Below, piece by piece: positions 36,501 to 49,203 of a stretch of 64,000 nucleotides of DNA. A program made the position numbers and the translations under genes. The stretch's first letter is position 1, and every line of letters starts with the position of its first letter. The notes beneath the pieces are model-generated. The model had not been told where the DNA came from. It saw nothing but the letters and a program-made list of their open reading frames with translations, and ran no database searches. This DNA comes from Serilophus lunatus (lineage: Eukaryota > Chordata > Aves > Passeriformes > Eurylaimidae). Location of the stretch: positions 380,424 through 444,423 of the forward strand of contig VXBA01003383.1 in assembly GCA_013399895.1 (NCBI GenBank), read 5' to 3'.

Positions 36501-39500
36501 CATTTTCCTTCCCTTCTTTTGGTTCCTGTGGTGTATCTGTGTAGAAACACGCTGTTTCTCTTCCAAGGGGATGAGTCTCAACTCTTCTCTTTAATGTGAC
36601 AGTATACTCGACAGGGCAGTAAGCAAATAACTTTGTTTTGCCAAGATAATAAAATGTGGCGCTTTTGAGAGTAGTTGTTCTGCCTCTTTATGTCTCAGGA
36701 GGTCAGCAGCAATTACCTTCAGATGGAAGTCATGAATAAGGGATAGAAGTTACCAGAATGTGGCTTGAATTCCAAATCTTCTTGAAACGCAGTTTTTGCT
36801 ACTTCTCCCCTTCCCCAAAATCAATTGGAGGTGGCCTTTTGTGCAACGATGAAGTCTGTGGTTAGGGAGTAGTTGTCAAGTTTTATTTAGATGGAAACCT
36901 GTCCCAGAAGCTTTACCTCATCTCATTGTCCTGCAGGGATGAACTTCAAATGCCAGTTTACATTTGCCTGGAACTGACCTTCTCTAATTGAAATGAACAA
37001 GGCTGTCTTATCTAAGTAGATAAACACAGCCCATTTGCAATTGCAGATTTAAATGCACTCTTTCATAGATTACCCTTTGCACAGTATGGCGCCCTGTCCT
37101 TGAATATTTAAGTCTCATTAACAAGAGATCAGAATTGAAGAGTAAATGTTCTTTGTGAAAAAGAGGTTTTTGAGTTGCAAGCTGATGTTGATCTCTCCTG
37201 GGTTGGAGGAAGACTGTTTAGTACAAAGTCCCCTTTATGCCTGCATGGAAGGTGCTCCATTAAAACTGGCATGAAAAGTCGTGAAGGTTGATTAACATCC
37301 ACAGCATAACACAGGATTATATACAAGTACTCTGCTCATAAAGTAGAATAAATGGGCCATTAGTTAGCACAGAAAACGACCTTTCTTTCTGTTGTGGATG
37401 AAGGCTTGTGCCAGTAACAGCCTGGAAAGCAGATTTTTTAAAAATAGTTGACTGATTGGAAAAATGAATTTAAAATGTTTTCTGCAAACTTGAATATTGG
37501 GGTTTATGGAGAAGATAGTTTTGCAGTCTTTCTATTTCCCTGGCATAGTTGGACATCAAGATAGTGCTGGACTACCGTCTGGCTGGATCAAAATTATAAC
37601 TGCAAGATAGTTAAAAACCTTTCAAGTAATTTTGGACTCAATGGGAATAATCTCATGAAAACTTAATTTGCAGGGAAAATTAGAAAGGGATAGATTCTTG
37701 TGAGAAAGAGTCTGCTCTTAAGTCTGTGCTTTCTTACTTCCCTGAGAGATTCTGCCAGTCCAGATGAAGGACTCAGAAATTTTACTAATGTTTTAGGAAG
37801 ATAGCTTTCAGGGTTTCTTTTTCCCCCATGACTGCTGTCTTTCCTGGCCTTTGTTTTTCAGGTCGTTCAGGCAGTGGGAACCAGAGAGTAGACTTGAAGA
37901 GATGGTGTTTTCCATGCCATCTCTCTTTCCCTTTACTCAGGTTGAAAGCAATGGAAAAGTACTGATTTGGTGTCCTCTTGTCACAGGAAGACTTCAGTTC
38001 CCTGAAGTACTAAGCACAATAGGAAGGACCTCATTAAAGTATTGTTCGATGTGTTTGTTTGCTCTAAGATTGAATGTTATTCTGCAACTCAGAGGAGGAA
38101 GTTCTCAGCCTCAAGCTCTGGGAGCACGTGGTAGTGTAAATTTCAGCAGGATCTGGGGAATTCTTCCACTATGAAGAGGGGGGAAGTGCCCCTTACAGGG
38201 GGCAGATTTTGTCTTGATGTGGCCTTTTAAGAGCAGAAGAGTATTTTGAAAGGCAACACTACTTACGTATGTCCTGCTTTAACTTAGGTGGGGACATGCC
38301 AAATGGAAATATGGCTTCAGAGGAGTTGTTTTGCTAATGTGTAATTAACTTCTGCGTATTTCAAAAAGATGTCCCCTTCCCCCTCACCTGAAGATCACAA
38401 CTCAACTGATAAGGTACCGTTTTGAGAAAAAACAGTGTATTGCCCTTCTGACTGAGACCTCGGCACAGAGCTTGTGGCTTGGTCAATGACAGGATTTCAT
38501 TATAGGAGCTCACACATCTGAGAACCTGAAGAAATATGCTGTCTTATTTGGAAACTATAGTGAAAAACAAAGGGAAAGCCGCCAGAACCTTATGGACTGC
38601 AAGAGCGTCCTACAATGCAGATCGTTTCTCCCTTAAAATTCACTCAAGTATGATCTATGTTTAAGACTACACAAGCTACAGGTTTACTTTACTTACTAAC
38701 CAGTGATGTGCAGCAGATGTTGCTGAACAAATTTTGTGCCATCTCTAGAAACAGAGCATCACAAGCCCGCATAAGTCCCTGAAACAGTGATGCATGACTT
38801 CCTTCTGAATTCCAGAGTAAGTGTTCCCAGCCCAAATCTAGCAGCGTCTGCTGCTGGTTCCTGTCGTGAGGGATATTCCTATGTGTACGGCTTGTTCTCT
38901 GTAAAATGCAGGTCAGGATTTTTAGCTTGATTTTTAGCTCACAGGACAAATAATTCTCAGACAATTCCAGTATTAACCATACTGAACAATTAGGAGTATT
39001 CCCTCTCTTTCTGTTTGCCTAAGCTCTTCATCCTTTGTTGTTGTCCTTTTTCCTCCTTTTTAATCGGAAGGAGGAAATTGTGTTTTCCTGTTTCTCAAGG
39101 TACTTTTCCTCTCCAGCTACTTCTGTTTTTTCATTCTGTCTTTGTCCTGTTATTTTCTGTGCTCCTTTTGAAGCAGGAGAGTCTGCTCCTGTGCCATGCC
39201 ATGTCGTGAGGACAACTCCAGGCTGCTTGCTGCAGGCTCAGTGTAACAGCCATACAGATCATAGATTTCTTTTTTCCCTTTCCCCCTGCCCCAACTCCTG
39301 GTCCATCCAGCCTAATATGAGAACACATTGGCCTTAGTATTTGGAGAAAAGATCTATAATAAGCACTGGGGACATGCTGGTAAAAAGCATCAGCATGGTA
39401 TACCAGCTCTGTTGGAGTACTGGCTGTACATTAATTCTCTAGCTTATAATTAGCTATATTAAATTCCAATTTTCTGAAAGAAACCATTATCAAATAACAC

Positions 39501-40418
39501 TCTGTTTGAAATCTCAAAGAAACATAAGGAATGAAAGCTTAGCCTTCTTACGCTTTCATCTTTTAGAAGCAATCCCTATCTCAACATCTTGACCTACATT
39601 CTCTTTTTACCCTCTCCAAGAAACATTGTGTGGATTTAAAGTCTCAGAAGGGAGGTAAGGGTTTTTTACTGCATGTGTATGTGTTGACATATAAAGTTTG
39701 GGGAAAACAATGAGGCCTTCATGTCCCCAATGACTTTTTTTTTTTTTTCCTAAAGACTTGAAAGTGTTTTTCCATAATATCTTTGAGGCAAATTTTGGGT
39801 TCAGAAAGAATATAAATGTAAAAAGTCCAACTCGTTCTTTTACAAGTAGCCTGCTTTTATCAATCTAGCTTCTGCCAAAGCCCTTCCTGATTTTACATGG
39901 CAATAGGAAAAAAAAATAAAATTGGACTTTGATTCCTTCTTGCATCCTGCTCAACACTTGCATCTAGTCATATATTTTCTTTTTATGATTAAATGGGCTA
40001 GTTTGTTGTTGTTGGGTTTTTTGGGTTGGGCTTTTTTTTTTTTTTATTATTTTTGTGTGGTGATTGTGGTAGGTTTAAAATTCTGGGTTTGTTCGCGTTC
40101 GTTCTCACCCTTACTGTGCAGCTGTTTGGTGTTACTGATAAACAGTTGTACATGGGAACAAAACTTTTAACTTGGGTGGCCTAAACAGGTAAAGAAGCAA
40201 AGGCTGTTGATGCTGCTTTCCTTTTAGATTGGTCCATTGTTCCCTGTTGGGGAGGGTATCTCTAATACTCATGGCATGCTTCATCCCACCACATGGAGTT
40301 ATGTCCTGGCTTCAGTCCCACTGCAGGATAAATGTTGCTATAGCCTCTCCTGTGGGAACAGGTAGAATTCTTCTCCCGTTTGATCAATGTGGATTTGTTT
40401 GGTGTTTTCTGGAGGGCT

Positions 40419-40420
<2 letters not shown>

Positions 40421-40474
<54 letters not shown>
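40421..40474. repeat. (TG)27 dinucleotide microsatellite
   Basis: Twenty-seven uninterrupted TG units, preceded by GGAGGGCTGG and followed by AGGACTCTG. Its length and purity make it likely to be polymorphic in the population. Alternating purine-pyrimidine of this length can adopt Z-DNA. Confidence 0.98.
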
Positions 40475-40477
<3 letters not shown>

Positions 40478-42270
40478 ACTCTGAGCACATAAAGTGCCAA
40501 TTGCATGCTAGATATTAATGCTATTTAATAGTCTTTGTAGCTTGAGGAACGGTGTTTGGACGGAATGTTCTAACTCCCGGAAGACTTTGCTGTCTGAACT
40601 GTTTCAGTTTAGTATGTCTCTTTAGCTTTTCATAGGATGCTGTGAATGAACAGAGGAATTCCAGTTGTCCCTTTTTTAACCCCCTCCAGTATTGTCACAT
40701 CATATTGAAATAGAGTTACACTATTGATAGTCAAAACACTGTGTACTTTTGGCCCTATGTTGGGGGGGTGGAAGATTGACTGTAGTAATACAGTGGTGAC
40801 CCTCAGCATACACACAGCCTCTTGGGTATATTTTGAAAGCTCACTTACCTCTTTATCATATATTTCTATGGTGTTCCATTGCATGTACCTCCCACACCCC
40901 CTTGCTCCCATTTCTGTCATGCTCTACTTAAAACAAGAAATATGCTAATGGGTGTTTGCCTTCAATTATATGAATTCATGAAAGGAAAATTCTATTTAAT
41001 GAGTTCTTAGGTTTCAAGGGGGGAAAAGTACAGTATTCTTAAAATTTGCAAGATAGTACTTTATCTCCTTTGCTTATTTGGAAAGATAAAATCATTAAAT
41101 GCACATCAGTGTATAGTCTTGCTTGTATAACTGTGTGTTGATGGTTGTTCCGAGGTTTCTATTAAGTCAAGAAGCAGCTAATGTTCTTTCACTTCCTCTT
41201 TTGATGCTGTGAAACGTGAGCAAAAGAAGTGGTTTAATAGCACAGAATGTTGTATGGTGGTGGAATTTCTTTAACTCCTCTGGGGGGTGGTGTGTCAGGA
41301 GGTCTCCTTAACACTTCAGAAGCCCTCTCTCTAGCATTCTGGTTTTCAAGTGACTGCCCCCTTGTCCCAGCTCTCAACTCTTCCCCTCGTGATTGGCTTG
41401 TAGAGCTCACACGAGTGAAGTGAAAGTAAGGTGAAGCTGCTAGTCTCAAGAGCTAGAAATAAAGATGTAAATTGCTTGGCTTACGAGGAGTTTTTTCTTA
41501 AAGGCTGTTACAGCACTGACGTTTCATGTGCCGATGAAACAGAGAACTGCATTAATGCTGGCAAGAATCAGCTGTCTCCCCAGTTAAAGTGGGAATGGTG
41601 TCCATGTACAATCTGGCACCTGGCAGAAGTTTGTTATCCAGTGCCTTTAAGGTTGTGTGTCTCTTGCTTTGGCCTGTGTGCCATTCCTGTGGTGAGATTC
41701 TTGGATCTCAGCTGATGGCTGAGCGTAGGATCCTCCTGCTTTTATCCCCTTACCTGCTCTCCTGTCACTGCAGTGCTGGAGCTGGTCTGGGAGGGCAAGG
41801 ATTTCTCCTAAGCATCTTCCAGCAACAGATTTATTTCCTGGTGTGTTTTCTTCCCATTGCACGTGCCCAATAGGGAGACGACTGCAGTTCATCGGGGAGA
41901 CATCTGCCAACCTCTGCCACTGCTGTTGGCCTCATGTAGGAGATGGGCTGGAATCCTTACCTTAGGCAAAGTCTTAGTGCTCAAATAGAGGTGGAATGTC
42001 ATCGCTCCCGTGCGTGCCTGTGGCGGAACGATTTGTTCACTCGCATCGGGCTTTCATATTGCACTTGTGATTTCAGTTTGCAGCAGTTGGTCTTAATGTT
42101 TTATTGTCACGAGCCTCCTCTCCTCTGACAGCAACTCTGCAAACAGATTATATGGGACTGTCACAGCAGCCGAGCAGCTCTTCATCCTGAGCATGGAGTG
42201 TATTCCTCTGACCTTTCATTTAAGTCATTTAAGAAAGTGAGGATATGATGCTACTCACTTGCCTGCCCCT

Positions 42271-42360
42271 ACCAAAACAAAACAAAAAACAGCAACAACA
42301 ACAAAACAAAACAACCAAACCAAACCAGAAAGAAGAAAACAAAAAAAGAAAATCCCCAAA
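42271..42360. repeat. A/C-rich low-complexity tract
   Basis: AAAAC, CAACAA and CCAAA units passing into AG-rich sequence. T is almost absent from the plus strand. Confidence 0.85.
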
Positions 42361-45300
42361 TCCCTTCCCCTGAGAAAGGAAGAATACAGTTTTGGAACAG
42401 ATTTCACAGGAAGATAGGTGGGTTTTTTGATTTGTGTTGTTTTATTTACGCAGTCTGTTTTTGAAAATATGTTCAGAATACATTTGCTTACTGTATGGTA
42501 AAAATCTTTCTACAACCGCATTGCCATTTCATGCATTAAAACCATGTCAAATATTTTAAAGAATGGGGTTTTTTTATAATCAATTTAGAAAGCTAGATGA
42601 AAAACCAGTGACAAGGAAGAAGGCATCCCAAATGATCAAAGGCTGAGTTTCAGGAGCTTTCCAAGTGGTTCGATTTTTCTGTTGTTTTATGATGCCTTGT
42701 AGATACTTTCTGTGAAAGAGGTGAAATAAATGGTGTGCTGGGTAAATTGTGTCAAGGAGGAAGGTCCTCTCCCAGGGAAAACAGGTCTGTTTTTGCTCTG
42801 AAGAGAATTGCTTTTCCTAACTAGCAGCAAGGCACTGAGCATCATGGATGAAATTTAGTGTTACAGACAAAAGCCTGTGAAGCCCATGGCTGAAAAAAGG
42901 GTGTTTGAGGATTGCTCAGGCAGTATTCTTCCTTCCTTCTTCCTGGGATGTCACAGAGCCTTATGCTGGCCTGGTTGTCAAGCCTATGTTAAGGCTCTCA
43001 ACTGATACGTGAGCGCTCAGTCTGGCAGGGAATTTGAGATCTGGCTGCAGGCAGTGCCAGTGCATCCCTGGCATTGCGGGAGGCAGCCTGCTTCCCTGCC
43101 TGCAGTCCAACTGGACTGCCCTGACCTCCTGAGGCAAGGGAGGGCTGTCTGGCATGCTGCTGAAGAGGCTAGGGTGTTAAGTTAGAAGCGACTGTGACCT
43201 ATTTTTTTTTTAAGTCAGTGGATATTTAATTGCTCCAAACTCATAGATCATAATTCAAGTGCTTAGTAGAAGGAGGTGACATGACAGAGAAAAAAAGAAG
43301 TCCATGTCAGCATAAGAGGTTGACAGCCTGACTCCCAGAGCTGGCTGATGAATGATCTTGGAGTTAGGGAAGGCATATTCACTAAAAAAGTGAATACTGA
43401 AAATGTGGAGCGAAAGTAATTGAAGTGGTTTAATTCAAATATCTGTCATATGTAACTTGAGTTCGTGTGGAACAGTCATTTAACTCAATTATATTTTCTC
43501 AGGACACGATGAGGATTTCCCCCCTCCTTTTCTTTTACTGAAAGCTCAGAGCATTTCCAGTGAAGAGAGGGCTGAATCCATAGCCATGTCTGCTGGCTGC
43601 GTGGACAGTCACTGCTGCTGCATCACCAGGCTGTGTGTTCTTGGAGCAAACAGGAACTTCATTGCTCATGTCACATCAGGGGGGAAAGAATTTCTGCTAT
43701 CTGTCTGGAGGGCTGCCTGTGCTCCTGGCAAAAGTCATGAAAGGCAAATCCTCAATGACATGCATTAAAATATCAAATGGGACTATACAATTAGAAGTAT
43801 GTCATTGAGCATTTCATTTCAGAGCTTTTGTCACAGAGGGGCAGAATTAGAGACAATTAAGCAGATGATAACCTCCCCAAAATGGCTTTCTGGCACTTCT
43901 CTTGTGTTTTCCCCATCCTTTTTCCTAGAGCACACTACTATGCTAGAACTCTCCTCTTCGTTTGGAGTCCAGTGTTTTGATTAATTTTGGGGTGTGTCCA
44001 GAAGCTGAATCCCACATTAATGTCTCTGATCATTTTATTTAATTTGGTTCACTTGAGAAAGAAATAACTCAGGCTCCCTGATGCTGGCTGTTCAGAATAC
44101 TGGTTCCAGAGATGGGCCTTTCTTCTGCTCGGTTTGCCAAGATCATAAGCTCAGCCTGTTCGTGTGATCCCTCAGCACAGATCACTAGGATCTGTGCTTC
44201 ATTAGAGGCAATGCATGTAGCAAGGGTTTGTCAAGATGCTGTTTTGCCGTTGTGTCTGGTTTCATGCAGATACGCAGTTTTCAAATCATACAGTCTGTAA
44301 GGGTTTCCTAGAAATCATAACAAATATAGCCAACCTTGCTAAGCCTCTGGGTTTTAGCTGCACATTGCTCTCTTTCCAGGCTTCCAAGTATTCACTGTTA
44401 GCAGTGAGACATTGCAGGCTTTTTTATTTCCCTTGTTGTTTATTTGCACATTCATGTGTTGTATTTTCTTCCAATTAGCAGGCTCTTCCTTGCTTCACTG
44501 TTTGCCTTCACCTTCTTTCTTCCTCTTTCATTTATACTCTGTGGAGATACAATTGCTAATTTTTACTTTCTAGTTTAGAATAGCTGTTGTCTAGAGACGT
44601 GCATTTGGCATAGCTTTCTTTCTCATGTTACTTAAAATACCAGAATATCCTTTTTTAATTTTCTTTTTCGTTTTTACTAATCTGTCCAGCCCCTCAGTGC
44701 CGAGGTATCAGTATTTTTGAAGTGTGGATTTATTGTTCCTTTGTGCATCCATACATACTGGAAGCTTAGCTCTGAAACAAGGTGAGTGAGGTATATCACT
44801 GAGTCTAAAAGCATAGTTCTGTGAAGCTGAGGTGGAGGAAATAACTGACTGAAAAATAAGGCTGCTACTGCTGTATTATACTAGGATGGCTCTGTAAAAG
44901 TGTGTCAGGAGTGGGAGGAATTGCTCTCACTTGGTGACATATAGGTGACAAAGACCTAAAACAGTCATTAGCTTGCTTTACTTAATTCTTATTTAGCAGA
45001 GTAATCCTCCCTCACATAGGGGGATATTTGTGAAGAACAAGCAGAAGTACTTTGGAAGTGGTCAGTAATTTTTCTCTAAGTAAGTGTCAAAGAGTTAAAA
45101 AAAGTAGAATGAAAAAAAAAGAGAAGGCAAGATCAAAACACTTGTAAAATTAAATTATTTGTTTCACGGGCATATTGCATTTTTTTTTTCTTACTCTTTT
45201 CCTCCTAAGGGATTTTACCCCACTGGCTTTCCATTCAGCTGTAAAATTCCCCAGGAAAGGCAGGGTAAACAAGACATGATGGTTCTGGCATAAAAAAACA

Positions 45301-46402
45301 AAGAATAATTTACTTGCATGTCACTGATAATTTTGTTAATACCCAAGAACTTAGACTTCCTTCTCTCTCGGTAGTTATGCCGGTATTTCATTTGCTGACC
45401 TGCTTGTGTCTGTAATTTCAAACAAAGTGCACCTTTAACTCTTGTGTCCAGATTGCGTATGTTACTTCCAAGTGAGAGAAGGGCACTTTTCTCCTCAGGG
45501 AGAAATAAAGCCACCCTGTCCAATGCCAAAATCAACACAAAGCACGCACCACTGAGGGATTTTAATAACAACTCTGTGTCTTATGTTGTGCTTACTGTCT
45601 ACCTGTCCCTGCACTTCAGTGGAGCCTGATCTCGCTACCTTTATTTATAGGTAGGTGAGCTGAGGTGCCCGGAGGGGGCACCTGCTTGCCAGTGGCTGCG
45701 TCCAAATCCCTGTATCCTAGCTAGGCTCTCTTCCTGGTGGTGGTGGTTCCCGTGCTTGTGCTAAAGGCTTCATACCCTCATCACCCACACCTCTCTCATC
45801 AGTGAAGGTCTAGAGCTCATGTTTGGAGTCCTTTTGTTCCTCTGAAGCTTTTTGACTGCAGTCAAAGAAAGCTGGGAACATAGGTGGATGTAAGTTGTTG
45901 TACATCAGATATTGTGATTCCTTGCCAAAGCATAGAAAGAGTGTCTGGTGCTCATTTCTCTGGTGCTAAAACGGAGTTCTTATGGTACTATAAAACTAAC
46001 TGTGTTTGTTTGTCAAAGCTTAATGATCTTTACACAGCCTGGTAGCTACTTACTAGAAATCCTACTGCTCTTTCCATATCATACAGCTCCAGGGGCAATT
46101 GGTAGGAGCTCAATAGCACAATGGTACAGTACAACAGATAGGGGAGCAGCTAATAGGATGGCGGCCATCGTCTTTCGTCCCTCCTTTCTGTGCTGCTTCA
46201 TTCATGACATCCCTAGCTTTAGGATTTTGGGGCAGTGGTTCCTTGGGTTTCCTTCCCACTCTCCACCCCTCTTCAAAATAAATAAAAAATTGGAAAAAAA
46301 TCAAAGGTAGCTATTTAAGATTTTAAGCTGTGGCTTAAAATCTTTGCTGTGACTTGCCTTTCTGCATTTTTGGGAAGGGGATTTAAGATTTCATTCCCTC
46401 AG

Positions 46403-46446
46403 TTTTTGTTTGTTTGTTTGTTTTTTGTTTGTTTTGTTTTGTTTTT
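46403..46446. repeat. (TTTG)n / T-rich tract
   Basis: TTTG units repeated, then TTTTG units, ending at TTTTTGCATC. The minus-strand equivalent is an AAAC-rich tract like those at 4650 and 42271. Confidence 0.88.
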
Positions 46447-48190
46447 GCATCAGCATTACTGCTGCTATTGCCTTCACCTGTGGATGGATGAACAGCTGCC
46501 TTGCTGCTCACCCTCTTTGGTACTTCTGTTTCCTCCCTCATCCAGGCAACACCCTCATGGAGCCCAGGCTGTTGGGCTCTGTTCTGCCTTATGAAGAATA
46601 AGGTGCCAGAAGGGGTCGCATGATTCCCTGAGGCAATCAGGATTTTCATTGTGGAAATGAAAGTGGAGAAATGTCTTTAATCAGAGAGGCGTGTCTCTTT
46701 GAATGCTTAAAAAAAAGAAAAACAGCAAGCAAACCTGAAATAACAGAAACATGAACAGACTTCAGGTGGGATTTTTCTGTGTACATATGTTACAGGCATT
46801 GGTAAGCATTTTTGGAGAGCTTTTTTGTTTTTTTCATTTTAAATTTCTTTCCAATGCGTATTTTATAAATGAAACCAAGGCTTGAAGTGTGTCAAATGGC
46901 CTTGGGTAGTTTCCTGGCAGAATTAAATGAGGTTCATTTTTGACTGTTGTATTCTTGTTTTTGAGTTTAATACCACCCCCCATACCCATCCAAACTTACC
47001 TAAACAAGAACAAAACACCCTTGAAAATGTTGTGTTGAAAACATGAGTACAATCTAATTTCAATTAATGCTTCTAATGGATAGTGGACTAATATGCAGGA
47101 AACAAAGTCACAAAATGTCTTTGATTGCTTGATAGTGGTTTGGGATGGAGATGTAATGGGAGTAAAGAGCTTCTTTCAACCTGTATTACTTAATCAGTTC
47201 TCTTTGGTGATCTTTTCTTTTGACAGGCTGACAAACAGATCTTGTGCTGTAATGTCATTCATGCTTGGCTTACACAGTAATGATTTATATCTACATATTA
47301 AAGCACTCTTCTAGTCATTTATGAAGACTATACAAGCTATTCACTAACAGTTTTTGGCATAATGGTACTGCTTTATGCATATGCTCCGTTATGTACTGCA
47401 GTCAACCTAATGTCCAGTGGTTTGTCATCTGGAAAGCCCACATGCCACTAATTACCATCATGGTGGCAACACAGAGCATCGTGTGGTATAAACGATGATG
47501 GTTTCATGCTGTGGGTTTTTTTATTTAGAGACAGAAAACTGCTGTGGTTTTACATTACCAAGTGAGATCAAAATAGCCATTCTGAAAACTATTGTTAAAA
47601 TAATGGACACGGAATTTGTATCTCTTGTCCCAGAGAAAAATGTTGTGGTTTGTTTTGTTTTTACATTATGCTACTATCATGAAAACCCAGTTCTTCATTC
47701 TCTAAGACAACCAGGGCACGAAAATAGGCCTTATTTTTGAAGCATGTTGTCTGTTTAATATGTAATGTGATACCTTGTCATGCTGGTATGACAGCACGAG
47801 ATGTGACAGATGGCATTTGCACTATAAAACTAAATCATCTTTTGTGAATAGCTATACAACAGCTAAATACAGTAACCTGGTACAGTATGCTGATTAATGC
47901 AGATTGCAAATGTTTTAGAGATACCGGTGAGTCAAATGATTAAAGGTTTTATTAAATGTGCTTACCAAGATTTTGGTGATGTTTCAGCATATAGTCTAGT
48001 ATATAAAGGGTATTTTTGGTAGAAGACAAATTTAGGATTACAGACAACACAATGGAGATCTGTATTGCATTGCAGCTGTTTGTCTGTTACTTATGAAAAA
48101 TGTGTGAAGACTGTTCATTAATGATACTGTGCAAGCAAGCTTGTATATAAAGCTATAGCTCATAGTGAACTGTCAAGTCCTGTAGTTAAG

Positions 48191-49203
48191 AATTACAGAA
48201 TTGTTTAGGTTGCAAATGACCTATAAGATAATCACTTTGAACTATTAACCCAGCACTGCAAAGCCTATCACTAAACCATGTCCCGAAGTGCTGCATCTAC
48301 AAGGCTTTTAAATACCTTCAGCCACTTTCCTGGGCAGACTGTTCCAGTACTTGACCACTGTTTTTCCATGAAGAAATTTTTCCTAATATCCAATCTAAAT
48401 CTCCCTTGGCTCAGCTTGAGGCCATTTCCTCTTATCATATTGCTTGGTACCTGGGAGAGACTGACCCCCACCTGGCTACAACCTCCTTTCAAGTAGCTCC
48501 AGAGAGTGATAACGTCTCCCTCAGAGCCTCCTCTTCTTCAGTCTAAACACCCCCAGCTCCCTCAGCCACTGCTCATCAGACTTCTTCTGCTCCAGACCCT
48601 TCCCCAGCCCTGTTTTACTTCTCTGGACATGCTCTGGCACCTCAATGTCTTTGTTGTAGTGACAGGCTCTAAACTGACCACAGGAATCGAGGTGTGGCCT
48701 CACCAGTGCAGAGTGCAGGTTATGGTCACTATCTGGTCCTGCTGGCCACACTATTACTCATAAAGCCAGGATGCCATTGGCCTTCTTGGCCACTTGGGTA
48801 AACTGCTGGCTCATGTTCAGCCAGGTGTTGACCAGCACCCCCAGGTAATTGCCTGTCCAGATCCCTCTGTAGAGCCTTCCTACCCTCAGGCAGATCAACA
48901 TTCCTGCCCAACTTGGTGTCATCTGTGAACTTAATGAGGATGCCCTCAATCCCCAAGTCCGTGTTGACAATAAAGTTGTTCAACAGGACTGGCCCCAACA
49001 CTGGGCCCTGGGGAACACCACTGGTTACTGGCTGCCAAATATATGTAACTCCGTTTACCACCTCTCTCTGGGCCCATCCAGGCAATTTTTAACCTAGCTA
49101 ACAGTTTACTTGTCCAAGCCGCGAGCAGTCAGCCAATTTCTCCAGCAGAATGCTGTAGAAAATGATGTCAAGGACATTACTAAAGTCTAGGTAGACAATA
49201 TTT
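48191..49203 (-). mobile_element. CR1 LINE, 5'-truncated 1-kb fragment, antisense
   Basis: The reverse complement reads as the 3' third of an avian CR1. From high to low coordinate it contains a reverse-transcriptase segment, the C-terminal pol region and the 3' end at ACAGAATTGTTTAGGTTGCA. It is 5'-truncated near 49203, as is usual for CR1, and has an internal deletion near 48857. No target-site duplication was apparent, which is normal for this family. Confidence 0.94.
48271..49201 (-). pseudogene. Broken CR1 reverse-transcriptase/pol remnant
   Basis: Minus-strand reading of the CR1 fragment shows three RT motifs in order. Motif A reads LDFSNVLD (about 49167-49190; LDFSKAFD is typical of CR1 as I recall). 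Motif B reads SGVPQGPVLGP (about 48990-49022). Motif C reads FTDD (48918-48929), where CR1 normally has FADD. Downstream come NMSQQ-VAKKANGILA, SALVRPHL, KDIEV and GNGLKL-QGRFRLDIRKNFF segments typical of the CR1 C-terminus. An in-frame TAG lies between motifs A and B. After LQRDLDR a deletion removes roughly 60 codons and shifts the frame, and more frame breaks follow. It cannot encode an active enzyme. Confidence 0.92.

Larger units (their letters stand above)
26463..40420 (+). other. JARID2: JARID2 intron 2, first half
   Basis: Non-coding. It contains homopolymers at 28127 (T15) and 28270 (A14), an antisense CR1 end at 30423-30566 followed by a GC-richer block to about 31330, and a plus-strand CR1 fragment at 32908-33409 with an A/C-rich tract behind it. 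The rest is unique AT-rich sequence with no gene-like content that I can support. Confidence 0.8.

Noticed and set aside
37828..38174. Strong polypyrimidine-AG at 37828-37860 with a 107-codon open frame behind it.
   Set aside because: No convincing GT donor within a normal exon length and no protein similarity; treated as a decoy acceptor.
40421..40474. Regular repeat considered as a CRISPR-like array.
   Set aside because: It is a dinucleotide microsatellite in a vertebrate intron; there are no spacers.
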